From JAYPUG01 sp038117265 (GTDB taxonomy: Bacteria; Pseudomonadota; Alphaproteobacteria; UBA6615): DNA of 5,204 nt. The position numbers were made by a program, and so were the translations under genes. The stretch spans positions 1 to 5,204 of the forward strand of contig JAYOFO010000124.1 in assembly GCA_038117265.1 (NCBI GenBank). The letters run 5' to 3'. The first letter of the stretch is position 1, and each line of letters begins with the position of its first letter. The notes beneath the pieces are model-generated. The model had not been told where the DNA came from. It saw only the letters and a program-made list of their open reading frames with translations, and ran no database searches. Positions 1 through 5,204 of the stretch are shown in pieces.

Positions 1-411
1 CGCCACGACTGCCCGCTGGCCACGCCGGGCAGCTGGGCCGACGTCTGGCTGCGGCCCGGCGGGCCGGAGATGAACAAGCGCCTGCCCGGCCGCGGCGTGG
101 CGGTGCGCGAGATGCCCTTCGTGGTCGGCCGCGTGCCCGCGCGCGGCGAGCAGATGCCGCGCACGCCCGTGGTGCTGACCCTGCCCGACGCGCGGCCGTT
201 CAACCTGTCGCGCAGCCACTTCTCGATCGAGACGGGCCATGCCGGCCTGCTGGTGCGCGACGTCGGCAGCCAGCTGAGCACCGCGGTCAACGGCCTGCGG
301 ATCGGGCTCGAGGAGCGCGAGAACACCGCCCTGCTTCACATCGGCGCGAACGAGATCGTCGCCGGCGGCGCCGGCACGCCCTTCCGCTTCGTCCTCGACG
401 TCGCCGGCTGA
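1..411 (+). CDS. FHA domain protein, C-terminal part (5' end outside window)
   Basis: The frame is open from base 1, so this is the last 136 residues of a longer protein; the Met at 70 lies inside the open frame and need not be a start. The fragment holds one forkhead-associated (FHA) fold: VVGR at 121-132 (the conserved GR), SRSHF from 208 (the S-R-x-H phosphopeptide-binding motif) and DVGSQLSTAVNG at 259-294, with the conserved NG. It ends in strands typical of the domain C-terminus (RFVL). FHA domains bind phosphothreonine peptides, so the role is probably signalling or a protein-protein switch. The N-terminal partner domain, which would define the function, is outside the window. The protein is probably cytoplasmic; no membrane segment is visible here. 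The gene stops 185 bases before hslV, and nothing seen links the two functionally. The domain call is firm; the function is unknown. Confidence 0.8.
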   Translation, partial: RHDCPLATPGSWADVWLRPGGPEMNKRLPGRGVAVREMPFVVGRVPARGEQMPRTPVVLTLPDARPFNLSRSHFSIETGHAGLLVRDVGSQLSTAVNGLRIGLEERENTALLHIGANEIVAGGAGTPFRFVLDVAG

Positions 412-490
412 CCCGCCGCCGGCCCGGGTTTCCGCCGCCCCGGCGACCGCCCCGACCGCGGCCGGCACCCCCCTCGCGCCCCGACCAAAG

Positions 491-518
491 CTTGACCGGG
501 GCGGCCCCGACCCCACAC
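491..518 (+). promoter_or_regulatory. Candidate sigma-32 (RpoH) heat-shock promoter of hslVU
   Basis: CTTGAC at 491-496 is followed after 14 bases by CCCCACAC at 511-518. This resembles the sigma-32 consensus (CTTGAA, 13-15 bases, CCCCAT-T). It lies about 80-105 bases upstream of the hslV start, the only plausible place for an hslVU promoter, and hslVU is a classic heat-shock operon. Transcription would start near 524-527. The -10 half matches CCCCA but lacks the later T residues. The match is by eye; no start-site data are available. Confidence 0.5.
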
Positions 519-596
519 GGGGTGTGCGCGACCGTTGCGCGGGCGCGCCCGATGGGGCAGGAATCGCCCTCACTCTCACGAGCCGAAAGCCAGCCC

Positions 597-1157
597 ATGC
601 GCGCCAGTGACGAACACGACCCCTATGCCACCTGGCACGGCACCACGATCCTGTCGGTGCGCAAGGGCGATTCCGTGGTGATCGCCGGCGACGGCCAGGT
701 CTCGCTCGGCCAGACCGTCATCAAGGGCACGGCGCGCAAGGTGCGCCCGCTGGGCGATGGCAGCGTGATCGCCGGCTTCGCCGGCGCGACGGCCGACGCC
801 ATGACCCTGTTCGAGCGGCTCGAGGCCAAGCTCGAGCAGCATCCCGGCCAGCTGACGCGCGCCTGCGTCGAGCTGGCCAAGGACTGGCGCACCGACCGCT
901 ACCTGCGCCGGCTGGAGGCGATGATGGCCGTCGTCAGCAAGGACACCTCGCTGGTGCTGACGGGCACCGGCGACGTGCTGGAGCCCGACGACGGGCTGAT
1001 CGCCATCGGCTCGGGCGGCAACTACGCGCTGGCCGCGGCGCGCGCGCTGATCGACCGCGACGACCTCGACGCCCGCGCGATCGCCGAGAAGGCGATGGAG
1101 ATCGCCGCGGGCATCTGCGTCTACACCAACACCCACCTGACCATCGAAACGCTCTAG
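597..1157 (+). CDS. hslV: HslV, peptidase subunit of the HslVU ATP-dependent protease
   Basis: HslV forms the double hexameric ring that degrades proteins unfolded and fed in by HslU, in the cytoplasm. The 186-residue product is of family length. Residues 14-18 read HGTTI: self-cleavage after Gly15 would expose Thr16 as the N-terminal nucleophile (Thr1 of the mature enzyme). The matching active-site residues are present at the right spacing: Asp32 (mature Asp17, in AGDGQVSLGQT) and Lys48 (mature Lys33, in KGTARKVR). GFAGATADA, RTDRYLRRLEAMM and the glycine-rich IGSGGNYALAAARAL are family blocks, and the C-terminus CVYTNTHLTIE is typical. I chose ATG 597 because its short leader ending in WHG fits alphaproteobacterial HslV; ATG 552 and ATG 492 would add non-conserved residues. 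No strong ribosome binding site precedes 597. hslU follows after 28 bases, so the two are probably one transcript from the heat-shock-like promoter at 491-518. Confidence 0.97.
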   Translation: MRASDEHDPYATWHGTTILSVRKGDSVVIAGDGQVSLGQTVIKGTARKVRPLGDGSVIAGFAGATADAMTLFERLEAKLEQHPGQLTRACVELAKDWRTDRYLRRLEAMMAVVSKDTSLVLTGTGDVLEPDDGLIAIGSGGNYALAAARALIDRDDLDARAIAEKAMEIAAGICVYTNTHLTIETL

Positions 1158-1185
1158 CGAAGCGCCCCGGGCCGAACGCAAAGCC

Positions 1186-2496
1186 ATGACCAACTTCTCC
1201 CCCCGCGAGATCGTTTCCGAACTCGACCGCTTCATCGTCGGCCAGAACGACGCCAAGCGCGCCGTCGCCATCGCGCTGCGCAACCGGTGGCGCCGCCAGC
1301 AGCTCGAGGACGACCTCCGCGAGGAGGTGCTGCCCAAGAACATCCTGATGATCGGGCCGACGGGGGTGGGAAAGACCGAGATCTCGCGTCGCCTGGCGCG
1401 GCTCGCCAACGCGCCCTTCATCAAGGTCGAGGCGACCAAGTTCACCGAGGTCGGCTATGTCGGGCGCGACGTGGAATCGATCGTGCGCGACCTGGTCGAA
1501 CAAGCGATCCTGATGACCCGCGAGGCGCGCCGCAAGGAGGTGACCACCGAGGCCGAGATCAACGCCGAGGCGCGCGTGCTCGACGCGCTGGTCGGCGCGA
1601 ATGCCGGCGAGGCCACCCGCGCCTCGTTCCGCGAGCGGCTGCGCCGCGGCGAGCTCGACGACAAGGAGATCGAGATCGAGGTGTCCGATTCGGGCGGCCT
1701 GTCGCTGCCGACCATGGACATTCCCGGCATGCCGGGCGCCCAGATGGGGATGATCAACCTCAACGACATGCTGGGCAAGGCGTTCGGCCAGCCCAAGAAG
1801 CCACGGCGGATGACCGTGGCCGACAGCTACGAGGTGCTGGTCGCCGACGAGGCCGACAATCTGCTCGACGACGACAAGCTGGTCGGCGAGGCGCTGCGCG
1901 CGGTCGAGGAGAACGGCATCGTCTTCCTCGACGAGATCGACAAGATCACCGCGCGCTCCGACCGCCAGGGCGCCGACGTGTCACGCGAGGGCGTGCAGCG
2001 CGACCTGCTGCCGCTGATCGAGGGCACCACCGTGGCGACCAAGCACGGCGCGGTGAAGACCGACCACATATTGTTCATCGCCTCGGGCGCGTTCCACCTG
2101 GCCAAGCCCTCGGACCTGCTGCCCGAGCTGCAGGGCCGGCTGCCGATCCGCGTCGAGCTCAAGGCGCTGACCCGCGAGGATTTCGAGCGCATCCTGCGCG
2201 AGCCCGAGAACTCGCTGATCCGCCAGTACGTCGCCCTGATGGGGACCGAGGGCATCACCCTGCACTTCACCGAAGAGGCGATCGACACGCTGGCGGAGCT
2301 GTCGGCCGAGATCAACCAGACGGTCGAGAACATCGGCGCGCGGCGCCTGCACACGGTGATGGAGCGCCTGCTCGAAGAGATCAGCTTCACCGCGCCCGAC
2401 CGCGACGGCGAGGAGATCACCATCGACGAGGCGATGGTGCGCGAGCGCCTGGAAGAGCTGACCAGGAACGCGGATTTGTCGAAGTTTATTCTTTAG
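1186..2496 (+). CDS. hslU: HslU, AAA+ unfoldase subunit of the HslVU protease
   Basis: HslU is the hexameric ATPase that recognises, unfolds and translocates substrates into HslV. The 436-residue product is near the family length (443 in E. coli). In order: the N-terminal block with FIVGQ (16-20); Walker A GPTGVGKT (57-64); the substrate-gripping pore loop GYVG (90-93); the charged intermediate (I) domain at about 108-240, which includes the methionine- and glycine-rich stretch around 176-197; Walker B VFLDE with Asp249 and Glu250; the sensor-1 region FIASGAFH (297-304); LQGR with Arg318 as the likely arginine finger; sensor 2 GARRL (384-388). The C-terminus DLSKFIL is the tail that docks into HslV pockets and opens its gate; its intactness indicates a functional pair with the upstream hslV. 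The start ATG 1186 agrees with the conserved MTNFSPREIV opening. No strong ribosome binding site is visible; expression probably relies on hslV translation just upstream. Confidence 0.98.
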   Translation: MTNFSPREIVSELDRFIVGQNDAKRAVAIALRNRWRRQQLEDDLREEVLPKNILMIGPTGVGKTEISRRLARLANAPFIKVEATKFTEVGYVGRDVESIVRDLVEQAILMTREARRKEVTTEAEINAEARVLDALVGANAGEATRASFRERLRRGELDDKEIEIEVSDSGGLSLPTMDIPGMPGAQMGMINLNDMLGKAFGQPKKPRRMTVADSYEVLVADEADNLLDDDKLVGEALRAVEENGIVFLDEIDKITARSDRQGADVSREGVQRDLLPLIEGTTVATKHGAVKTDHILFIASGAFHLAKPSDLLPELQGRLPIRVELKALTREDFERILREPENSLIRQYVALMGTEGITLHFTEEAIDTLAELSAEINQTVENIGARRLHTVMERLLEEISFTAPDRDGEEITIDEAMVRERLEELTRNADLSKFIL

Positions 2497-2500
2497 AAAA

Positions 2501-2615
2501 CCAACCCTCTCCGCCCTTCAGGGGGGAGAGGGTGGCGAGCGTCAGCGAGCCGGGTGAGGTGGGGGGTTGCCAACCCTCCTCGCCCTGACCCTCTCCTCCC
2601 CATGGGAGGAGAGGG
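2501..2615. repeat. REP-like intergenic palindromic element (two hairpins)
   Basis: Hairpin 1 pairs 2505-2516 with 2521-2532 around a TTCA loop (11 of 12 pairs). Hairpin 2 pairs 2589-2600 (CCCTCTCCTCCC) perfectly with 2604-2615 around CAT. Between them are a GGCGAGC...GAGCCGGGTGAGG linker and a third small palindrome, GGGTTG-C-CAACCC (2564-2576). CCAACCCTC occurs directly repeated at 2501 and 2570. This layout matches the dispersed repeats often found between genes in high-GC proteobacteria (recalled from general knowledge, not searched). There is no T tract on the + strand, so it is not a standard intrinsic terminator, though such hairpins can stabilise the 3' end of the upstream hslVU message. 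Confidence 0.75.
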
Positions 2616-2678
2616 AAAAGGACGGCGTCTCGAAGCATGGCATGCCTCGGCCTTCCCCCTCTTAACCATGCGTCGTAA

Positions 2679-2696
2679 ATTGCGCCCCAACGCAAT
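2679..2696. promoter_or_regulatory. Inverted repeat upstream of the cyclase gene, possible operator
   Basis: ATTGCG (2679-2684) and CGCAAT (2691-2696) are exact inverted copies separated by CCCCAA. The site lies 32 bases before the cyclase start, between the REP-like block and the ribosome binding site, in a locally less GC-rich stretch. A weak -10-like TAAATT (2676-2681) overlaps the left arm. A dimeric repressor site is possible, but a chance 6-base palindrome cannot be excluded. Confidence 0.3.
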
Positions 2697-2713
2697 CAAC
2701 GAACACGCCCAAC

Positions 2714-2720
2714 GGGGGAA
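2714..2720 (+). promoter_or_regulatory. Ribosome binding site of the cyclase gene
   Basis: GGGGGAA lies 8 bases before ATG 2729. It supports 2729 over the in-frame ATG at 2735, which is also close. Confidence 0.55.
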
Positions 2721-2728
2721 CCACCGCC

Positions 2729-3520
2729 ATGCAGATGCCCATTCCGACGAGGATCGTCGATCTCTCGATGCCGCTCGACAACGACACCGTCGTCGACCCC
2801 GAGATCATGCGGCCCAAGATCCAGTATGTCAGCCAGGCCGAGAACGCCGAGGCGATGGCCGGCTTCTTCGACGGCATGCGCCCGGTCGACCTGCCCGACG
2901 GCGAGGGCTGGGCGTGGGAGATCGTCACCCTGACGACCCACAACGGCACCCACATCGACGCGCCGTGGCACTACCATTCCCACGACAAGGACGGGAACCC
3001 GATGCAGACCATCGACGAGCTGCCGCTCGACTGGTTCTTCCGGCCCGGCGTGAAGCTCGACTTCCGCCACTTCCCCGACGGCTATGTCGTGCAGCCCGAG
3101 GACGTCGAGGCCGAGCTCAAGCGGATCGACTACGAGCTCAAGCCGCTCGACATCGTGCTCGTGAACACCAAGGCGTCGGAGTATTACGGCACCGACGAGT
3201 ATCTGACCCGCGGCATCGGCATGGGCAAGGAAGCCACCCTGTGGCTGACCCGCGACCATGGCGTGCGGGTGACCGGCATCGACGCCTGGGGCTGGGACGC
3301 GCCGTTCAAGTTCGCCCAGGAGCATTGGAACAAGGACCACGACGCCTCGAAGGTCTGGCAGGGCCACTGGGCCGGCATCGAGCAGCCCTACTGCCACATG
3401 GAGAAGCTGCTCCACCTGGAGACCTTGCCCGACCAAGGCTTCATGGTCAGCTGCCTGCCCTGGAAGATCAAAGGGGCGTCGGGCGGCTGGATCCGCTGCG
3501 TCGCGATGATGTTCGACTAG
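2729..3520 (+). CDS. Cyclase family protein (kynurenine formamidase-like metal hydrolase)
   Basis: This 263-residue protein belongs to the cyclase / kynurenine formamidase fold (Pfam Cyclase). The signature is HNGTHIDAPWH at residues 71-81: His71, His75 and Asp77 are the expected metal ligands, and His81 a further conserved histidine. The opening IVDLSMPLDNDTVVDPE is the usual first strand of the fold. A second conserved block, HWAGIEQPYCHMEKL (213-227), supplies His223 and Glu225 near the active site; the C-terminal GASGGWIRCVAMM block is also family-like. Members hydrolyse amides or cyclic substrates such as N-formylkynurenine or isatin; the substrate here cannot be deduced. No other kynurenine-pathway gene is in the window. 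There is no signal peptide, so it is probably cytoplasmic. It is separated from hslU by 232 bases with a REP-like block, has its own ribosome binding site, and is followed by a terminator, so it is probably a single-gene unit. Confidence 0.88.
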   Translation: MQMPIPTRIVDLSMPLDNDTVVDPEIMRPKIQYVSQAENAEAMAGFFDGMRPVDLPDGEGWAWEIVTLTTHNGTHIDAPWHYHSHDKDGNPMQTIDELPLDWFFRPGVKLDFRHFPDGYVVQPEDVEAELKRIDYELKPLDIVLVNTKASEYYGTDEYLTRGIGMGKEATLWLTRDHGVRVTGIDAWGWDAPFKFAQEHWNKDHDASKVWQGHWAGIEQPYCHMEKLLHLETLPDQGFMVSCLPWKIKGASGGWIRCVAMMFD

Positions 3521-3570
3521 CTGAGCGCCGAACCGTGGCGTCGGTGGCGCCACGTGAGTCGGCGATCCGA

Positions 3571-3613
3571 CGAAAAGAATCAGGGGGCGGGCCGCCGGGT
3601 CCGCCCCTTTTCG
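3571..3613. terminator. Intrinsic terminator between convergent genes
   Basis: GGGGCGG (3584-3590) pairs with CCGCCCC (3601-3607) around a 10-base loop, followed by TTTT (3608-3611), ending the cyclase transcript on the + strand. The flanks CGAAAAG (3571-3577) and CTTTTCG (3607-3613) are also complementary, so on the - strand a T run follows the stem after a 7-base spacer. It could therefore also end the XRE gene, whose stop codon is at 3615-3617. Confidence 0.65.
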
Positions 3614-3614
3614 T

Positions 3615-3974
3615 TCAGAACAAATCGCCCCTCAGCCGCGCCAGCAGCGCGACGGCGTCCTGCTCCGGCAGGTCGGCGATCTTGTCGGCCAGGGTGTTGG
3701 CAAGCTCCGTGTGCACCGGCGAAAGGCCCGACGTGTCGACCGTAACCTTGGGGTGCGACACGCGGGCGAGGCGATGCATTTCCTCGTAATCGTCCCAGAT
3801 CAGGTTGAAGTATTCGCAGATCTGCACCACCAGCGCCTCGGACGGTCGGCCCCGGTGGCCGTGCTCCAGCGACGACAGATAGGCCTGTGACAGCTCCAGG
3901 TCGGCCGCCATCTGCTTCAGGGTGAAGCCGCGCTCCTTGCGCAGCGCGCGCACCCGCGCGCCGAACGGGGTCAT
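3615..3974 (-). CDS. XRE-family helix-turn-helix transcriptional regulator
   Basis: This is a 119-residue DNA-binding protein. Residues 5-63 form a Cro/C1-type HTH: RVRALRKERGFTLKQMAADL, then ELSQAYLSSLEHG, where Ser29-Leu36 is the recognition helix region and LEHG matches the usual LExG. The following segment (46-63, LVVQICEYFNLIWDDYE) is the conserved last helix pair. The rest (about 70-119) is a helical tail of unknown role ending LLARLRGDLF. ATG 3974 is chosen because it begins directly with the HTH, is preceded by a good ribosome binding site (AAGGGGGG, 3980-3987, 5 bases away) and overlaps the Smr stop codon as ATGA. A longer frame reaching 4103 would add sequence that only mirrors the Smr gene in another frame. 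Its targets are unknown; autoregulation of the operon is possible but not shown. Confidence 0.88.
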   Translation of the reverse strand: MTPFGARVRALRKERGFTLKQMAADLELSQAYLSSLEHGHRGRPSEALVVQICEYFNLIWDDYEEMHRLARVSHPKVTVDTSGLSPVHTELANTLADKIADLPEQDAVALLARLRGDLF

Positions 3975-4543
3975 GTCCGCCCCCCTTCGCGCGCGTCCCG
4001 CTGCCGCTTGAGCAGCACGTAGAACGCGCCCGCCCCGCCATGCTGGGGCTGGGCCGGCGCCACGGCCAGCACATGGGCGCGGCACGGCGGCGCGTTCAGC
4101 CATTCGGGCAGGCGGGCGCGCAGGACGCCCGAGCCCTCGCGCGAGCCGCGCCCGGTGATCACCAGCACGCAGCGCTTGCCCGTGGCCGCGCAGCCGGGGA
4201 TGAAGTCGTTCAGCGCCGCATGCGCGTCCTCCTGGAAGTGGCCGTGCAGGTCGAGCCGCGCCTCGATCGGTAGCCGGCCGCGCCGGAACCGGTCGGCGGT
4301 GCGCCGGTCGATATCGGCGAATTCGCCGGGCGCAATGTCGCGGGGCCTGGGCGCTGCGGCCGCGCGCGGTGCCACGCCCGTCAGGCTGGCCGGAGGTGCG
4401 GCCTTCCTGCGGGCCGTCTTGTTCGCGGGCGCTGCGTCGGGTTTCGCTGCGGGCGCATCGGATCTGGGGACCGGCCGCCGACGCTTCAGGGGCTCGGCGT
4501 CCGCGACGACCTTGCGGAACAGGTCGGCGTCTTCATCGTCCAC
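3971..4543 (-). CDS. Smr-domain protein (Smr/MutS2 C-terminal family)
   Basis: This is a 190-residue protein counted from GTG 4543. It has a short conserved head, DADLFRKVVADAEPLKRRRP, an Ala/Pro/Lys-rich disordered linker (about 25-70) and a C-terminal Smr domain (about 94-181). The domain shows LDLHG (97-101), TGRG (130-133, in VLVITGRGSREGSGVLR) and HGGAGAFYVLLKR (168-180). Smr domains are nucleases acting on RNA or DNA; in E. coli SmrB the DLH motif is needed to cut mRNA at collided ribosomes. Whether this protein does the same is inference. GTG 4543 is preferred because the second copy near 4891 begins at the homologous GTG, and there the upstream ATG is out of frame. ATG 4570 would add 9 residues and remains possible. 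It lies 37 bases after the LUD stop codon, and its own stop overlaps the XRE start by 4 bases. Confidence 0.88.
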   Translation of the reverse strand: MDDEDADLFRKVVADAEPLKRRRPVPRSDAPAAKPDAAPANKTARRKAAPPASLTGVAPRAAAAPRPRDIAPGEFADIDRRTADRFRRGRLPIEARLDLHGHFQEDAHAALNDFIPGCAATGKRCVLVITGRGSREGSGVLRARLPEWLNAPPCRAHVLAVAPAQPQHGGAGAFYVLLKRQRDAREGGRT

Positions 4544-4691
4544 AGGGCCGTCCGTGCCGCCGGGAAGCATGGCCCCGCCGTCACTCGCCGTCTTCGACGA
4601 TCACGATGTGCAGGCGGCGTGGCCCGTGCGCGCCGAGCAGGAGCGTCTGCTCGATGTCGCCCGAGCGCGACGGCCCTGTGATGAAGTTGAG
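4474..4691. repeat. Left copy of the duplicated LUD-Smr junction
   Basis: Aligned by eye with 4822-5054. Bases 4591-4691 match 4954-5054 at 91 of 101 positions without gaps; 4474-4543 match 4822-4891 at 61 of 70. The segment between the LUD stop and the Smr start is 15 bases shorter here (37 against 52). Confidence 0.85.
4581..4691 (-). CDS. LUD-domain protein, C-terminal fragment cut by the N gap (left copy)
   Basis: The last 36 codons of a LUD (LutC-like) gene run from the N run to TGA at 4581. The translation LNFITGPSRSGDIEQTLLLG followed by AHGPRRLHIVIV and EDGE carries the family's GPS...DIE and GxHGPxxLHxxxV pattern. Its first 32 residues are identical to those in the gene ending at 4944; only the last four differ (EDGE against DDLD). 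The upstream part is missing because of the gap, so this may be an intact gene in the real genome. It sits just upstream of the complete Smr gene, in the same order as the other copy. Confidence 0.7.
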   Translation of the reverse strand, partial: LNFITGPSRSGDIEQTLLLGAHGPRRLHIVIVEDGE

Positions 4692-4701
4692 NNNNNNNNN
4701 N
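4692..4701. other. Assembly gap (10 N)
   Basis: Ten undetermined bases, probably a scaffolding placeholder rather than a measured length. The gap is flanked by two truncated genes: a LUD C-terminus on the left and an Smr N-terminus on the right. Read literally with 10 bases, the two would be out of frame with each other, so no fusion gene is implied. Confidence 0.95.
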
Positions 4702-4891
4702 GCCTCGGTTTGGCCGGCGCGGCGGGCGCGGCGACGGACAGGGGCGCGGCGGGCTTCTTCTTCGCGGCGGGCTTCGGCTTGGTCGAACGGACCGGGGCCG
4801 GCGCCGCCGGCTTCACGGCCGGGCGCCGGCGCTTCAGCGGCTTGGCGTCCGCGACCACCTTGCGGAACAGGTCGGCATCATCGTCGTTCAC
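4702..4891 (-). CDS. Smr-domain protein, N-terminal fragment cut by the N gap (right copy)
   Basis: It begins at GTG 4891 with MNDDDADLFRKVVADAKPLK, matching the head of the complete Smr protein (4543-3971). It continues into an Ala/Pro/Lys-rich linker (VRSTKPKPAAKKKPAAP) that is much less conserved. The frame enters the N run after 63 codons, just before the Smr core would begin, so no catalytic motif is seen. The residues encoded left of the gap belong to the other LUD copy in a different frame and are not part of this gene. An ATG at 4932 opens only a 14-codon frame whose TGA overlaps this GTG (GTGA). Confidence 0.7.
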
Positions 4892-5054
4892 GCGTCGTCG
4901 CCCGTCTTGTCGTCTGCGCCGCCGGGGAACATCGGATGCGTGCTCAGTCGAGGTCGTCGACGATCACGATGTGCAGCCGGCGCGGCCCGTGCGCGCCCAG
5001 AAGCAATGTCTGCTCGATGTCGCCCGAGCGCGACGGCCCGGTGATGAAGTTCAG
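4822..5054. repeat. Right copy of the duplicated LUD-Smr junction
   Basis: This is the counterpart of 4474-4691: same gene order and strand, with a 15-base longer spacer between the LUD stop (4944) and the Smr GTG (4891). Differences in the LUD part are silent apart from the last four codons. Confidence 0.85.
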
Positions 5055-5204
5055 GGTGCGCGGCGGCAGCCCGCCCCGTCCCCTTTCCGGATCGCCGGCC
5101 TGTTCGCGAATCTGGTCGAACACGTCCTCGTAGGACTTCACCATCCGGCTGGCCGGCAGCACCACCACATGGGTCTCGGGGATGAAGTTCAGGGTCGAGG
5201 GGTG
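4944..5204 (-). CDS. LUD-domain protein (LutC-like), C-terminal part (5' end outside window)
   Basis: The frame is open to the window edge, giving the last 86 residues of a longer protein: HPSTLNFIPETHVVVLPASR, a helical MVKSYEDVFDQIREQ segment, then TLNFITGPSRSGDIEQTLLL, GAHGPRRLHIVIV and DDLD. NFIPETHVVVL, the GPS...DIE motif and GAHGPRRLH are the C-terminal hallmarks of the LUD domain (formerly DUF162). LutC is the accessory subunit of the LutABC complex that oxidises L-lactate to pyruvate; LutB also carries a LUD domain, and the lutA/lutB-type partners would lie off the right edge if present. The insert DPERGRGGLPPR between the helix and the last strand is probably a loop. GTG 5168 is inside the frame and not a likely start. 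The Smr gene follows after 52 bases on the same strand. Confidence 0.75.
   Translation of the reverse strand, partial: HPSTLNFIPETHVVVLPASRMVKSYEDVFDQIREQAGDPERGRGGLPPRTLNFITGPSRSGDIEQTLLLGAHGPRRLHIVIVDDLD

Noticed and set aside
412..490. Terminator or small gene after the FHA gene
   Set aside because: Only GC-rich sequence with short partial complementarities; no T tract, start with ribosome binding site, or convincing stem.
576..1445. - strand open frame of 289 codons opposite hslV and hslU
   Set aside because: It is the complement of two well-supported genes and shows no domain.
1287..2588. Long + strand open frame of 433 codons inside hslU
   Set aside because: It is a shifted reading of hslU, rich in Arg, Gly and Ala with no domain, as expected from GC-rich codon bias. 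HslU in the other frame has all its motifs.
2501..2615. Intrinsic terminator of hslU
   Set aside because: The hairpins are strong but no T tract follows either on the + strand, so I call it a REP-like repeat instead.
2554..3789. + strand open frame of 411 codons over the cyclase gene
   Set aside because: Its sequence is low-complexity Arg/Ala/Pro and it overlaps the clear cyclase frame and the convergent XRE gene.
4369..5133. + strand open frame of 254 codons crossing the N run
   Set aside because: It is antisense to the LUD and Smr genes, which have recognisable domains, and it depends on reading through undetermined bases.
5043..5195. Exact 15-base direct repeat (5043-5057 and 5181-5195) suggesting a third copy of the duplication
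   Set aside because: Both places encode TLNFI in frame within the same LUD protein, followed by different family-typical residues (TGPS and PETH). It is internal coding similarity, not another junction copy.

Overview
The window is very GC-rich, with G or C in most third codon positions, and reads as part of an alphaproteobacterial chromosome. The main reason is HslV, whose catalytic Thr follows a 15-residue leader ending WHG, an arrangement I associate with alphaproteobacteria. I do not name a genus. The run of 10 N shows that this is scaffolded draft sequence, possibly from a metagenome.

Left part, + strand. The window opens inside the last part of an FHA-domain protein (1-411). A 185-base spacer carrying a sigma-32-like heat-shock promoter candidate leads into hslV (597-1157) and hslU (1186-2496). 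These two encode the peptidase and the AAA+ unfoldase of the HslVU protease, and every catalytic motif I checked is intact. Between hslU and the next gene lies a REP-like block of two strong hairpins (2501-2615). It is followed by a small inverted repeat that could be an operator. The next gene (2729-3520) encodes a cyclase/kynurenine-formamidase-fold metal hydrolase whose substrate cannot be told from sequence. It ends at a GC hairpin with a short T tract.

Right part, - strand, transcribed toward the cyclase gene. From right to left this is a LUD-domain (LutC-like) protein, then an Smr-domain protein, then a small XRE-family helix-turn-helix regulator. The Smr and XRE genes overlap by 4 bases (ATGA), so they are probably translationally coupled.

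The main oddity is at the right end. The LUD-to-Smr junction appears twice. One copy (4474-4691) leads into the complete Smr gene. The other (4822-5054) has the LUD gene C-terminus and only the Smr N-terminus before the N run. The copies are about 90% identical in the LUD part, and the 32 shared LUD residues there are identical. They differ in the Smr linker and in the spacing between the two genes. This is either a scaffold joining two related strains or alleles, or a true tandem duplication with its middle missing. I see no clearly new biological system; the rest is recognisable housekeeping and accessory content.
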